A stretch of DNA of 64,000 nt from Phymatolithon calcareum (Eukaryota; Rhodophyta; Florideophyceae; Hapalidiales). The stretch lies in assembly GCA_977006965.1 (NCBI GenBank), contig OZ345358.1:2604001-2668000 (forward strand), given 5' to 3'. The notes under the pieces were generated by a model. The model had not been told where the DNA came from. It was given only the letters and a program-made list of their open reading frames with translations, and ran no database searches. Made by a program: the position numbers and the translations under genes. Positions 46,425-56,359 of this stretch are shown here, piece after piece; the stretch's first letter is position 1; every line of letters begins with the position of its first letter.

Positions 46425-47174
46425 TTAGAAGGAACAGTGCGCTGTTGGATGATCGGCGCTCACTTCGTTTCTCGATATCATGGCATTCGGCCTTGAGGAC
46501 ATAATTGCACACGTGTAGAATATGCTCCGTGCCACTTAATCAAAATGTTTATAAATAAAACTTAAGGTAGGCGCTGTGCCTCTGGCTCCAGGATATTCTA
46601 CTGAGTATTCTTAATATCTTAAAGTTTCGATAAATTCCAGAGTAAACTGTATTCATGGACGCGCGCAAAATTCTGAAACTGGAGGATATACGCTTAAATA
46701 GGATCCAGTTATCGACGGTTGACTGTACAGGATTCGTGAATGCCTCTTGTTTCCTAACATCCGAGGATATTCTAAATTCGAGGATCCAGCTAACGAGTAT
46801 TGATCTTATCCACGTACAGTGTCCACTTACAGTCTGCAAAAAATATAAATCCGACCCAGATCCGATCAGCAGGGAAAACTGGCCGTCCGCTGATCCGATC
46901 CGAATCCGGAGAATGCGGGAAATTGCGTTATTTCGATTGTTCGAAAAAATTAATACTGTCGAAGAACCAACTAATCCACCCAAAACATGTGACCAATAAT
47001 GTAGCCTAGCTGTGATTTCCAAAGTGACCCTCCATATGATACGACACATAGGATCTTTCAATTGTTACTCCTAGATCTGAACGCGCCGGGGGATGCGGGA
47101 AATATCAAAATCGCCAAATTTTTTTAAAATAGGGAATAGGAGGTCTGTAATTTTAATGGAACTGTTGTATTAAC

Positions 47175-48059
47175 CTAATACATTTCGAACTCCTGACAGT
47201 CGTTGACAACAGCGTAATTCTCCGCCGATGCCTTGAGATCAACGTAAACAATCTTTGCCGCGGATCCTTTCCAGCCTAAATTGTACTTCGCATCAATGTG
47301 CGTCTGTACTGGAAAAGGCAAGGGAATGCGGGCAGTCGACTTTAGATCGTCCGACGCTCGAACTCGTTTCATTTTGAGAGCGTTCTCAAACCCCAATATT
47401 TTAGGGTGATACTCTGTGTAGCCATCGTTCGCATCCTGACGAAGCCATTTCGTGTGCAGCCAGTGCAAGTCCATAATAGGACCTGGCCAAATTACTGACA
47501 GTTCGAGAAACTCACCTCCTCCATCGACAGAAACGGAAAAATCTCCCGACTCTACACCAGAGGGCAGCACAACGGCGGCGGTGATTCTCTTCGTCTTGAT
47601 GCCTGGTTCCTCCCAAATGGAGAGCAGATATAGTGGCTTGAACGACATGTCCCGACTGATGAGTTCAACGCCGGCACCGGCCTTGTGCAATTCATCGTCA
47701 TCCAAATCAACCTCCCTAGGGATCACGCGACGCTTTTTAAAATCTTGGTCTCTGCGGCGCCGGTCCAAATCTTCCGCATCTGCAGAATCCTCATCAACAT
47801 CATCTGCAAAAAAGAAAAGCGCATCCGAACCAATCAATTAAATATCCGACGAGATGACAGAAGGCACGCAATTACCGCTTGAGTACTCTTTCTTCAAATT
47901 GTTAAAATGAGTTCGAAAGATGGCAAGCTTGTGTTGCTGGAAGACCGGCTCCGATTCATACACCGTTTTGGGGTTTTCTTTGCCGGTTATTTCGCCCTTT
48001 TGAAATTTTGACGTGAGCAGCTTTCGCGCTTTGGAGGCCTTGGTCATTTTTGGAGGCAT
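47175..48059 (-). CDS. Conserved partner protein of the two-gene DDE transposon, copy II
   Basis: Starts at the ATG at 48059 (MPPKMTKASKARK). A 72-bp intron, 47804-47875 (GTAATT...TTGCAG), removes an in-frame stop, so here splicing is required; exon 2 continues with an acidic DVDEDSADAEDLD linker. The N-terminal segment is basic and helical (KARKLLTSKFQKGE...FRTHFNNLKKEYSSG). The C-terminal domain has AAVVLPSG, EFLELSVIWPGPIMDLHWLH, EYHPKILGF and IPLPFPVQTH, matching copy I in order and spacing. No break was seen. Total is about 270 residues after splicing. Function unknown; a transposition cofactor is inferred from its pairing. Confidence 0.75.
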
Positions 48060-48539
48060 TACGGCTGAGGAGATTGATTTCAGGGCTGAAAGTAAGAGGA
48101 CAGTGGAGAAACAGTGTGATCATGTGGGGTGACTACCTAAAGCGCGAGCTGTGGTAGCCCTTTTAAGTCAATAAAGTGAATAGGAAGGCGGAAAACCTTC
48201 TGCTATGAAATGAGAAAGCGCACAGAGTTTGCGCTGCTGCATTACCTCATTTAATTTCGCGGCAAATCTCGCATTAATGTTTCTAAAAACTATGTAGCAT
48301 ATTATAATGCATCAATTACGTGCACGGTGCTATCGGGGCATGACTCCAAAAAACTGACGTCTCCGACACGTGTCGCGAACATCTCGGAAATCGAAATATC
48401 GCTTTTCCGATAAATTTTAATGGGCCATTACTCATCACTTTTGTACCACAGATCCCTATTCTCAGCATAACTTGACTCTTGCAAATGTAAGCTTTCTATT
48501 TATATAAAAAACGTTGGGGGAATGCGTCATCTTCGCGGT

Positions 48540-48795
48540 GTAAATTGAAGTTAAAAAAGCGAAATTTCGCCTAAAATCATAACTTTCGCAATCTCAACGG
48601 CAAGTTTCACACAGAAGAACTAAGATTTTTGGAAATATTTTGCCATGGCTTAGTGGTTCTACTACTTTAGAGCCAAATTATGCGAAGAACCATTGCTTTG
48701 CTATTGTGCTTATGTCAAGTTTCGCCTCTCGAAAATCACGAAAGCGAAACTTTTAAAACGTAGTTTTTGCCAAGCGAAAGTTTCGCTTGGCGAAA
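48540..48795. repeat. Cluster of AAGTTTCGC-type motifs, inner block
   Basis: The motif GCGAAA(G)TTTCGC and close variants recur several times in both orientations between the two divergent genes of copy II. They include a palindrome, GCCAAGCGAAA-G-TTTCGCTTGGC, near 48770. Clustered inverted motifs near a transposase promoter often serve as protein-binding sites; this is inference. Confidence 0.6.
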
Positions 48796-49013
48796 TTCAG
48801 GAACTCCAGTTACGTTATGTAACTAGATGATGCTGGTACAATCATAGAATATATGATATTGAAATGTAAATTCATTTGAAAAATTTAAGCAAATATGAAT
48901 TGGTGGTTTTTTCTCTCCTACTGTAGGTTATTGTCGTACTGTGTGTATTGTACAAGAGCTTGAGAATCTCCAACTGTATAGGTCAGTTACGAATCTCCGA
49001 AGTCCGTACGGAC

Positions 49014-49922
49014 ATGTCCGACGCGTTTGTTGCTTTGGAATCAGACGCGTTTGCCTTTGCGGCGAAGGATATTATTTGTAAAGCTAAAGGGCTAAGTGTT
49101 GTTGTGCAGAATATGAGATTTTGCGCAATTTTCGGTGTCACACCGCACGTTTGTGCCTTCGTCTGGAATCGGATCGGCCCCAGAATGCCCCCCAAAGCCA
49201 GCCCTAAACATTTTCTCTGGGCACTGCTCTTTTTAAAAGTTTATATTTCTGAGCATTGCAACCGTGCCATAACAGGGGCCGACGAAAAGACCTTCCGTAA
49301 GTGGTCTTGGAATTTCATTGAACTCATTGCTCAATTACAAATAGTAAGTCAAGTCTGTTTTTTGTCACTTATTTTTTCTCTACGTACATTCTTCTAACAC
49401 ACTGTACAGATAAAATGGGAAAACCGTCTAATGAAAGCACACGATATGCGATGGAAGACATCCGTTGACGGGACAGATTGCAAAATATATGAACCCGCGC
49501 CATTTGACCCGAAGTGGTTCTCCCACAAGTTCAAAGGGCCGGGGGTCAGGTATGAAATTGCCATTTGCGTTTCTACCGGCCACATTGTGTGGGTTCATGG
49601 CCCATTTCACTGTGGCACCTATTCTCATCTTAAAATATTTCGCCTCGGGCTGAAGGAAATGCTTCTCCCAGGCGAGAAAGTGATCGCGGATGGCGGCTAC
49701 CGTGACGAGAGCTGCGACTACAACGCCGGGCAAGGCGATACAGCTCCCCCTCGTCTACATGCATATTGTCGAGCCAGAAATGAGACCGTAAATCGCCGTT
49801 TCAAGCAGTTTTGTGCTGTTGGGCAACGGTTTCGCCATTATGTGGAGCTCCACGCTGTTGCCAACCTGACTCAAATTATGATAGAAAATGACGATCCGTT
49901 GTTCCGAGTAAGTATTGATTAA
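49014..49922 (+). CDS. DDE transposase (PIF/Harbinger or IS5-like), transposon copy II
   Basis: Probable start ATG at 49014 (MSDAFVALESDAF). Exon 1 ends after LQI; the 66-bp intron is 49344-49409 (GTAAGT...TGTACAG) and contains an in-frame stop, so splicing is needed. Exon 2 carries SVDGTDCKIYE (Asp), VIADGGYRD (Asp) and ARNETVNRRFKQF (Glu), with KGPGVRYEIAI and WVHGPFHCG between. No frameshift was seen. Intron position and length equal those of copy I, an ancestral feature of this family. Predicted product is about 280 residues and could be functional. Confidence 0.8.
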
Positions 49923-50149
49923 AAACTTCTGCTTTGATATATCGGTTTCTTGCAGCCCCGAAGTTTCAAAATTTAATGCCAATGTTCTGGAATCCGAGGA
50001 CACAATTGAGTTGAAAAACTGAACTACTGCGATTTCCCGCATCCTCCCGTAGTAGTTATGATTTCATTTCGTGTGTTACGGAACAAACCGGCTGCTGGGA
50101 AAAACGCCAAGCGGTACTTTCGGCATTGACAATTGGCAAGAAACAGCGG

Positions 50150-50575
50150 AAAAAAGTTTCGCTTTCCTGTTTTTATAGAGCTATAACTTTGCATAAAGTG
50201 AGTCGCAATGCATTCGGTCTTCGCGAAACTTTGCTCTCTAGTGTTGGAACTACAAAGTTTCGCAAACAAAAATCTAAAATGTGCGCTCCTTGCCGGCGAA
50301 AGTTGCAAGCGAAAGTCGAAAGTTTCGCCTAAAACGCGAAAGTTTCGATATCTTGAGGCAAGTTACGTCAGCAAGGAGTTCGGCTTTCTTGAATTTTTTA
50401 TATGTTTCGAAAGAACTCATTGAGGACTACCAAGTTTCGCGAGAAAATGATTAAAATATTAAGTTTCTCAATTAAATATGTCCAATTGAAGCTCGGTGCT
50501 CGCCGAAAGTTTCGATTCCGGCACATGTCGTGCCACGTGTTCGTTTTTTGCCAAGCGAAACTTTCGCTTGGCAAA
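50150..50575. repeat. Cluster of AAGTTTCGC-type motifs, outer block
   Basis: Located in the right arm of the outer element, beyond transposon copy II. Many copies of CGAAAGTTTCGC-like sequence occur on both strands, ending in a palindrome, GCCAAGCGAAA-C-TTTCGCTTGGC, at about 50549-50571. It matches the inner block at 48540-48795. Confidence 0.6.
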
Positions 50576-50796
50576 TCTTGTTCTGTAACTTACTGTATCA
50601 TATAGTTGTGTCGTATGTGAGAACCAGAAAAACAATTGAAAAACTATATATTATGCATCATAGTGAATGATACTTTGATAGATAATTATAGGTGTCCTAT
50701 TGGTCACATGTTTCTTCTGCTTGAGGATTGGTTAGTTCCTAGAATATGCAAGGTTTCGCTGAAATATCGAAATTACGCAATTTCCTGCATTCTCCC

Positions 50797-50896
50797 GCAT
50801 CCGAATCCGCATCCGCATCCGCATCCGCATCCGCATCCGCATCCGCATCCGCATCCGCATCCGCATCCGAATCCGCATCCGAATCCGAATCCGAAA
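50797..50896 (+). repeat. Hexanucleotide microsatellite (GCATCC)n
   Basis: About sixteen CCGCAT/CCGAAT units. It directly adjoins the right target duplication of the outer element and expands the short GATCCG run present at the related site near 10793-10815. The frames across it (PHPHPH, RMRMRM) are not genes. Confidence 0.95.
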
Positions 50897-51055
50897 AAAA
50901 TTAGCCCTCGACGGAAAAGTCCGTCCGGATCCGATCTGAACTGCAGTGGACCGGACTGTACCTGGGTCTGATTCGTCCGGTCCGAGCCCTAGTTCTGAAT
51001 CGGTTGATAGTGGTAAGGTCTGCCCCAATATCGCCGCTAATACCGCCGCTTGTGT

Positions 51056-51353
51056 GCACTCGACAGCACACATTTCCGCCGAAAGCGCACTTCGTTTTGC
51101 CTGCGAAGTGCGTTTTTCTCGCTTTTCAAAAGAGTCTCTTGGAATTTAATATACTCGTGCCGCACGAGTATATTAAATTCCAAGAGACTCTTTTGAAAAG
51201 CGAGAAAAAGTCGTGCGCCTCCCTGAATTCAATTTCCCTGCTCCCTTTTCGCTTGAAACTAAGGGCGAAGCGTGAACAGTTTAGCGGCGCTGTTCGCTAA
51301 AGTGTCCCGGCTTGTGCGTGTGGACTGAAACTACCCTGGCCATTCGATATTGC
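51056..51353. mobile_element. Remnant or mini-element with a Fanzor-element right end
   Basis: Positions 51246-51352 match the last ~105 bp of Fanzor element copy 2 (32690-32796), including CGGCTTGTGCGTGTGGA and GAAACTACCCTGGCCATT. It starts after AATACCGCCGCT, the same host phrase that precedes Fanzor copy 1. Inside are a hairpin (GCGCACTTCG...CGAAGTGCG) and a 97-bp perfect palindrome. No nuclease sequence remains, so it may be a miniature derivative. Confidence 0.6.
51113..51209. repeat. Perfect palindrome, 48-bp arms, 1-base centre
   Basis: The left arm begins TTTTTCTCGCTTTTCAAAAG and ends ACTCGTGC; the right arm is its exact complement, centre C at 51161. It lies within the Fanzor-related remnant. 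This is the longest such palindrome in the window. Confidence 0.9.
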
Positions 51354-51577
51354 AATGGGCAATTCTTCTGGATTTGTAAAGCGTTACGGCGAGTACTTCT
51401 GTTGAAAGGTAATTTAGAAAATAGTTTGCCAAAGGATAGCTACAGCATCCATTCCGTCGTCTCAAGTGGCAACCTCCGCCCATTTCCCTAATAATACTGC
51501 TGGCTAGTTTGTCACACCGCATATGCTCTGCAGTTTGCAATTGTGTGGAAGACGTTTGCGCTTACGTTTTCCGCGTT

Positions 51578-52627
51578 CTACGCCGGCGGTCTGAGACAGA
51601 ACAAATCTGTCCACCCGCCCTGTTGGACAACGAAGTCATAGAACCGCTCCTTATTTTCCGCCGTGAGCGGCAATTCGTTAAACCTTGGCACATCGCTTCT
51701 CTTCTCTTTTCTCCCCGAGAACGCCAAATGCACGCATTGCAACCCATATCCAACAAGCGTGTCAATGACCTCCACGGCAGTACTTCGTTTTCCCAACAAC
51801 TTCGGATCATACTCCACAAGCACCGCCGCCACCTTCCGTCTGGCAAACGCCGCATGAGCCCCTTTCAATACCTGCAACTCAAACCCTTGTGTGTCCGTTT
51901 TGAGCAATGTTATCTCATCCATCTCCTTCACACTAGCCTCCGCAAGTAATGTATCCACCGTCGCAATGCGTACATCGGCCGAATAAACCTCCCTCTTCCG
52001 CGCATTGAGACAAGTAAAGCAACTGAAATCGTTGCGCGTACGATGAAAAAGCATCCGTCTCCTCCCGTCCAAATCGCCGGCCGCTCCATGCACGCCGACG
52101 AAACGCGACGTACCGTCCGGAGCGAGAAGCTTCCCTGTACGTGCGGACAATTTCCCGAAATTTCGAACATCTGGCTCGACGGACAGAACGAGTGCAGCAC
52201 GTCGCTGCAAAGCACCAAGGGTGACGGGATACCCCTGATTGGCACCCACATCAACGACGACGGACGGTCGGCCGGACGGCAATTCCATGGCGGCTCCAGC
52301 GGCATCCGCAGGTGGACAGGTGGATGCTAGCAATATCGCCAACGAGGGAATGGCACCAGAGGTCCAGGATCGCAATGCGGCGTGAAGGGCGAGACGGCGT
52401 GCGGAGCTTGACGCGACGACTTGAGGGTGAGGCGATGCATTGGAGAGACGGGCGACGAGATCGTGAGAGGATGCATTGGAGAGACGGGCGTCGTGAGGCC
52501 GGAGATGCTTTGCGTGCCGGGTGGTGAGATTGCTGGCGGCGAAGAGGAAGGAAGAGACGAGGAGGAGAAGAGAAACGGAGAGGGCAACGCGGGAACAATG
52601 CCGCGGTTTCACATAGATTCGCAGCAT
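51578..52627 (-). CDS. FkbM-type SAM-dependent methyltransferase, membrane-anchored
   Basis: Intronless, about 349 residues from the ATG at 52627. Residues 14-31 (VALSVSLLLLVSSFLFAA) form a signal anchor, followed by a Ser/His/Arg-rich stem with RLSNAS repeats. The methyltransferase core starts at SVVVDVGANQGYPV (SAM-binding motif I), followed by LSVEPD (motif II acidic end) and LLKTDTQGFELQVLKGAHA, the signature block of the FkbM family. Inference: O-methylation of a glycan or small molecule in the secretory pathway. The gene is GC-rich and uninterrupted, unlike the transposon-rich DNA around it, so it is probably a live host gene. The acceptor cannot be predicted. Confidence 0.88.
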   Translation of the reverse strand: MLRIYVKPRHCSRVALSVSLLLLVSSFLFAASNLTTRHAKHLRPHDARLSNASSHDLVARLSNASPHPQVVASSSARRLALHAALRSWTSGAIPSLAILLASTCPPADAAGAAMELPSGRPSVVVDVGANQGYPVTLGALQRRAALVLSVEPDVRNFGKLSARTGKLLAPDGTSRFVGVHGAAGDLDGRRRMLFHRTRNDFSCFTCLNARKREVYSADVRIATVDTLLAEASVKEMDEITLLKTDTQGFELQVLKGAHAAFARRKVAAVLVEYDPKLLGKRSTAVEVIDTLVGYGLQCVHLAFSGRKEKRSDVPRFNELPLTAENKERFYDFVVQQGGWTDLFCLRPPA

Positions 52628-52887
52628 AGTGCAGTGTGCGGAGGCCCGGAGGATCTTGGACGGGATGAGAATTGAAATTGGGGGATAGACGAGTGAATGT
52701 GCCGTTCGATTTGCACCACGGTGGTGTGCTTCTGGTCACGAGAAGGACGGCAATGAGAAGGGTGGGCTTTTGCGGAGCGCCGAAGCGAAATGTCGGTGGG
52801 CCGATATAAATTTGCGTTCCGCTTTTTGGGCACACGTGCTACTGCACTACTTAGCAGCGTAATGCAGTAGCAGCAGATGAATGACAA

Positions 52888-52936
52888 AGCAGAAGAGGAA
52901 GTGAAACAAGCCGCTTGTTTCACTTCCTCTTCTGCT
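52888..52936. repeat. Perfect palindrome, 24-bp arms, 1-base centre
   Basis: AGCAGAAGAGGAAGTGAAAC...GTTTCACTTCCTCTTCTGCT, centre C at 52912. It lies about 260 bp upstream of the FkbM gene start. Same design as the palindromes at 36615, 51113 and 56484. Confidence 0.9.
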
Positions 52937-52939
52937 AAG

Positions 52940-54098
52940 CAAGCGATGGACAAATTAATGATGCTATTGTCTATGTGCAGGCGATCGACATGCACAATCA
53001 AAAGCGTTCTTATTATGAAACTTCTTCCCTCAATTGAGATTCTCCCGCCACATTGGACACTAGAAATCGAGATGAAAGAGGAGATGATGGTGTGACGATG
53101 GAGGCGATTCATTGTACTTGTCATGCAAGCTTTGAGCACGATAGTTCAAACAGTTGGCAATGGCCTAGATTGGTATACCGGAAGGAAAACGTCTGTGCTT
53201 TACTTCCTACCAATCCATGCTGCCTCCCTCCATCCTACGGAGGAAGACTAGAGCGACTTAATTAGGGCTGAGAGACTGTGTCCGAACTGTAAGCGGACCC
53301 AAATAAGGGTCGTTAGTAGTACATACAATACCTCGTCAAGAGTACACGAAGTACTACGTGTAGTCCGAACACGAAGTCCAAGACAGTACTGTAGTCTTCC
53401 CCGGAAGGGTAAGAGCACAATGCGAAGCTGCTCTGGTGTTGACGTGTGCCGGCGTTGAGGGCTTCTAAAATAAAAACATACAGTTTCCCCCCAGCAGCAC
53501 ATGCGCCCAAGAAGCGGAACGCAAATTATGCTTCATGGATAGAGTCATTTGAAGTACTTTCGGCCGCGAAGAGATCATAAAGCACAGTAAACTCGCCATA
53601 ACTTTTGAATGAAGAACGTTTGAACAATTTTGTTTTTGCTTCTGGATCATTCACTGTGAATTTCGTTAATGAGCTCATTTTGAGCTTCATCGCGTTAAAC
53701 GCGCTGATTTCGAATCTGCCAAAAAAGGCCTGGTTTTTCACTGCAGAAGGCCTTAAAAATAATACTGTACTGTAAAAAATGACCGATTTCAGAGCGGATA
53801 AACTACTATCGAAGTATTGCATTTTTTGTAAAGTTGACTAGCTACCGAAATGGAGGTTAGATGGCTCCTTTATTCCTACTCTTATTACTTTGCTATCAGT
53901 CCTGCACCTTATGATGTCTGGTTGAGGATGATAAAAAACGATGGACACTGGGGATTCCCGAGTGATCCCTTACCTCAGTACTAAACCAGCGGAATGTGTT
54001 TTTTTTGTAAAGAGGACTCAGTGTCCCTTATGTGGGCAATTGAGCAGTTCGTTCTACTTAGCATTACAATAGAATCATTTTCCCTAGAAGATCATCGG
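52940..54098. other. Intergenic, no confident gene
   Basis: Contains one partial ~104-bp repeat unit (GGGGATTCCCGAGTGATCCC) at about 53946-53985. No coding frame is convincing. Confidence 0.5.
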
Positions 54099-54496
54099 CA
54101 GGGGTCCTATCCAGTATACTGGACTTGCAGTATACTGCAATCTACTTGTACTGGAGTGGGACTGCAAAAAACCCGCCTACTTGCAATACGAATTGCAAAA
54201 TGTTTGACTGTATTGAGCGGACACAATGTAGTGCATGTCATGCACTCTCTAATTTATACTGTACCATCTCGGTACGTATTATGCCGAATCCATCATAGTC
54301 ACAAACTTAGAGCACCAATTCAAGTGTTTACAGTACTGACGTGGCGTTCAGTCCACGTGTGGATACAGCGCTGCGTGACGTGGCCCATGTCATAAATGCA
54401 GGCTATCAACTCGCCAATCTTTTCTAAGGTAGCTTGCTCGGTGAAGCGTGATTTCATCGTGCACTGTCCCTCTGACAAGGACTATCGCTACTCGTG

Positions 54497-56359
54497 ATGG
54501 CGTCTGTACGCACAGGAAGAAAGCCGATGCCCAAAGAAGTCGTTGAGCTGCTAATGACGAAAAAAGGCGAGACTACAAAAGATGTATTGTCGCGACACAG
54601 TGGCGCGATTCGCCGGAATGTGGTGCACTGCATCTTCGAATGTCCGAAGGCTACTAATTGCAAGGTTGGGGGTGAGATTACTTTCGAGAAGGGTCGGGGA
54701 TACACCAACGGGTACAGACACCTGACGTCATGCGTGTCAAGTGGAGACGAAGATCATTTACTGGCGGTGTATCATGACGCAGTACAGGATCGACGACATA
54801 ATAACAATTCTTCTTTTTCAGGTTTACAAGGACGTTTATCTCTGTCTGCATCGCCCAGAGAGAAAGCCATGTTTGGATACATTGAACTCATAACGTCTTT
54901 ATCTTTGCCTGTTAACTATGTTGAGAACGCTACGGTGCGAAACTTTTCAAAGCATAATGATCGTATCTGCGCAGAAGTGTTTAAGGAGACTATTTTCAAG
55001 CTCGTGGAATTAGTCGAGGGCAGTATCAAGAACGAGCTTGTTGGTACTGTTGGGGCCATTATGCACGATGGTTGGACTAGTAAAGGTACGCACTACCTCG
55101 GCGTTTTCGCAGTATACATGCGAAGAGTCAAAATAATGGTGAATGGAGTTTTGAGCTACAAAAAGGAGCTGGCGATGCCGTTGATTTCACTAAGCCCGAT
55201 GGCGAATGTATGCGATGATGAGGATGAAGAAGAAAGAAGTGATGAGGAAACAACTGAGTTTGGTGCAAAAACACACATACGTCAGTTTGAAGATGTGTTC
55301 AACTTTTATGGTGTTAACGTTCATGAGTGGGCAATATGTCAGTTGGCCGAGAACTGCAACCTGAACAAATGTATTGCGAGGTTGTTAGAGATTCCTCACG
55401 TCGGTTGCACTAACCACAAGCTCAACCTTGAAGTTAATGCAATGGTCAAAAGTGACTTATTACTTTCTAAGACACTTGAATCTGTTCACCAAACTATGAC
55501 GCAATGCCGTACTCGTATAACAAACCGAGCTATTCTCCGTAATCTTACCGCACTAAGCCCAATTTTGCACAATGCTTCGCGTTGGTCTGGAAAGTATTCT
55601 ATGTTGGAGAGATTTGGCCGTATTTACGGTGAGTTGATTCAGGTTGCTGATACTGAGGGTGCTAGTGTCACAATTGAGCGCAGCTCCGTGTTCAAAAATC
55701 GCACTGCCAAGTACACAAGTCAGCTTAAGGAAATCAATACAGTCACTCTGGAGTTGCAAAGGCGCGGTGCTACTTTGTCAGACTGCCGTCTGGCGCTCGA
55801 TGCACTCATAGAAACGATTTCTGTGAATAAGGACAACTCATCGACACCGTTTTATCGATGTAAGCTTGGTACCCGCTATATTTCAATTGACTCTCCGACT
55901 TCTCCTGATTCAGCGTTCGAATCGGGAGTGGTGAAGATACAGCGCAATGAGACGGATACTTTGACTGACGCAGAACGTGATGCTTGCGTAAAGTTGCGAG
56001 TGAGTTCCGCAGATACTGCTGGTGAAAACAATTCTACATCGCGGAGCGCAACAATTTCAATGGAGGAGATCATAATGCGGAAGAAGCGCAAACGGGAGGA
56101 ACAGGTTCAGACGTATGCAAACTGTGACTTTATCTTAGGTTCCACAGCAGAGGTGGAACGACTTTGGTCAATTGCAAAGTACGTTTTGACTGAAAACAGG
56201 ACGTCGATGACGCCCCTCCTGTTTGAAGCTCTGGTATTTTTGAAAGTGAACAGGACGTATTGGAACCAGAACATGGTATCTACTGCCATGTCCAATAGGA
56301 GAAGCGATCTTGTTAATCAGCGTATGCAAGAAGATGCGGAGTATACCGACCTGGCGTGA
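54497..56359 (+). CDS. hAT transposase, uninterrupted (about 620 residues)
   Basis: Start ATG at 54497. Near residues 35-80 is a BED-like finger (C...C with RHLTSC). Then come AIMHDGWTSKGTHYLGVFA (RNase H-like core with first acidic site), an acidic DDEDEEERSDEE insert, CTNHKLNLEVNAMV (the CxxH block), NASRWSGKYSMLERF, and the dimerisation domain FILGSTAEVERLWSIAKYVL...FLKVNRTYW. The length is normal for hAT transposases, with no stop or frameshift. It is the full-length relative of the broken copies at 38543 and 40230. It could be an active transposase or a retained domesticated gene; the window cannot tell which. Confidence 0.88.
   Translation: MASVRTGRKPMPKEVVELLMTKKGETTKDVLSRHSGAIRRNVVHCIFECPKATNCKVGGEITFEKGRGYTNGYRHLTSCVSSGDEDHLLAVYHDAVQDRRHNNNSSFSGLQGRLSLSASPREKAMFGYIELITSLSLPVNYVENATVRNFSKHNDRICAEVFKETIFKLVELVEGSIKNELVGTVGAIMHDGWTSKGTHYLGVFAVYMRRVKIMVNGVLSYKKELAMPLISLSPMANVCDDEDEEERSDEETTEFGAKTHIRQFEDVFNFYGVNVHEWAICQLAENCNLNKCIARLLEIPHVGCTNHKLNLEVNAMVKSDLLLSKTLESVHQTMTQCRTRITNRAILRNLTALSPILHNASRWSGKYSMLERFGRIYGELIQVADTEGASVTIERSSVFKNRTAKYTSQLKEINTVTLELQRRGATLSDCRLALDALIETISVNKDNSSTPFYRCKLGTRYISIDSPTSPDSAFESGVVKIQRNETDTLTDAERDACVKLRVSSADTAGENNSTSRSATISMEEIIMRKKRKREEQVQTYANCDFILGSTAEVERLWSIAKYVLTENRTSMTPLLFEALVFLKVNRTYWNQNMVSTAMSNRRSDLVNQRMQEDAEYTDLA

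Larger units (their letters stand above)
43021..46725. mobile_element. Pogo-type TIR element, outer copy with two nested insertions
   Basis: Left CAGTCAATCCTCGATAAC and right, in inverse, CAGTCAACCGTCGATAACTG; TA follows the right end at 46726-46727. The interior is similar to 8825-10625 once two insertions are removed: 43492-44676 (same family) and 45123-46424 (CAGGGG type). The left flank is TG rather than TA, so that end has decayed. Confidence 0.6.
47089..50046. mobile_element. Two-gene DDE transposon, copy II, with CCG target duplication
   Basis: Ends GGGGATGCGGGAAAT (left) and, in inverse, GAGGATGCGGGAAAT (right), with CCG at 47086-47088 and 50047-50049. Contains the partner gene on - (47175-48059) and the transposase on + (49014-49922), divergent as in copy I. 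Protein identity between the copies is only moderate, so they are separate subfamilies. Confidence 0.75.
46909..50794. mobile_element. Outer related non-autonomous TIR element, interrupted by transposon copy II
   Basis: Left GAGAATGCGGGAAATTGCGT and right, in inverse, GAGAATGCAGGAAATTGCGT. Similarity between the ends continues for about 100 bp (ATGTGACCAATA on both sides). CCG flanks it at 46906-46908 and 50795-50797. Without the inner insertion it is about 925 bp. Its ends resemble those of the two-gene transposon (GCGGGAAAT), suggesting cross-mobilisation. Confidence 0.75.

Noticed and set aside
50797-50896. Possible CRISPR-like array because of regular short repeats
   Set aside because: The units are contiguous hexamers with no spacers; the genome is eukaryotic.
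50636-51073. Frames encoding His-Pro or Arg-Met repeats
   Set aside because: They are translations of the hexanucleotide microsatellite.
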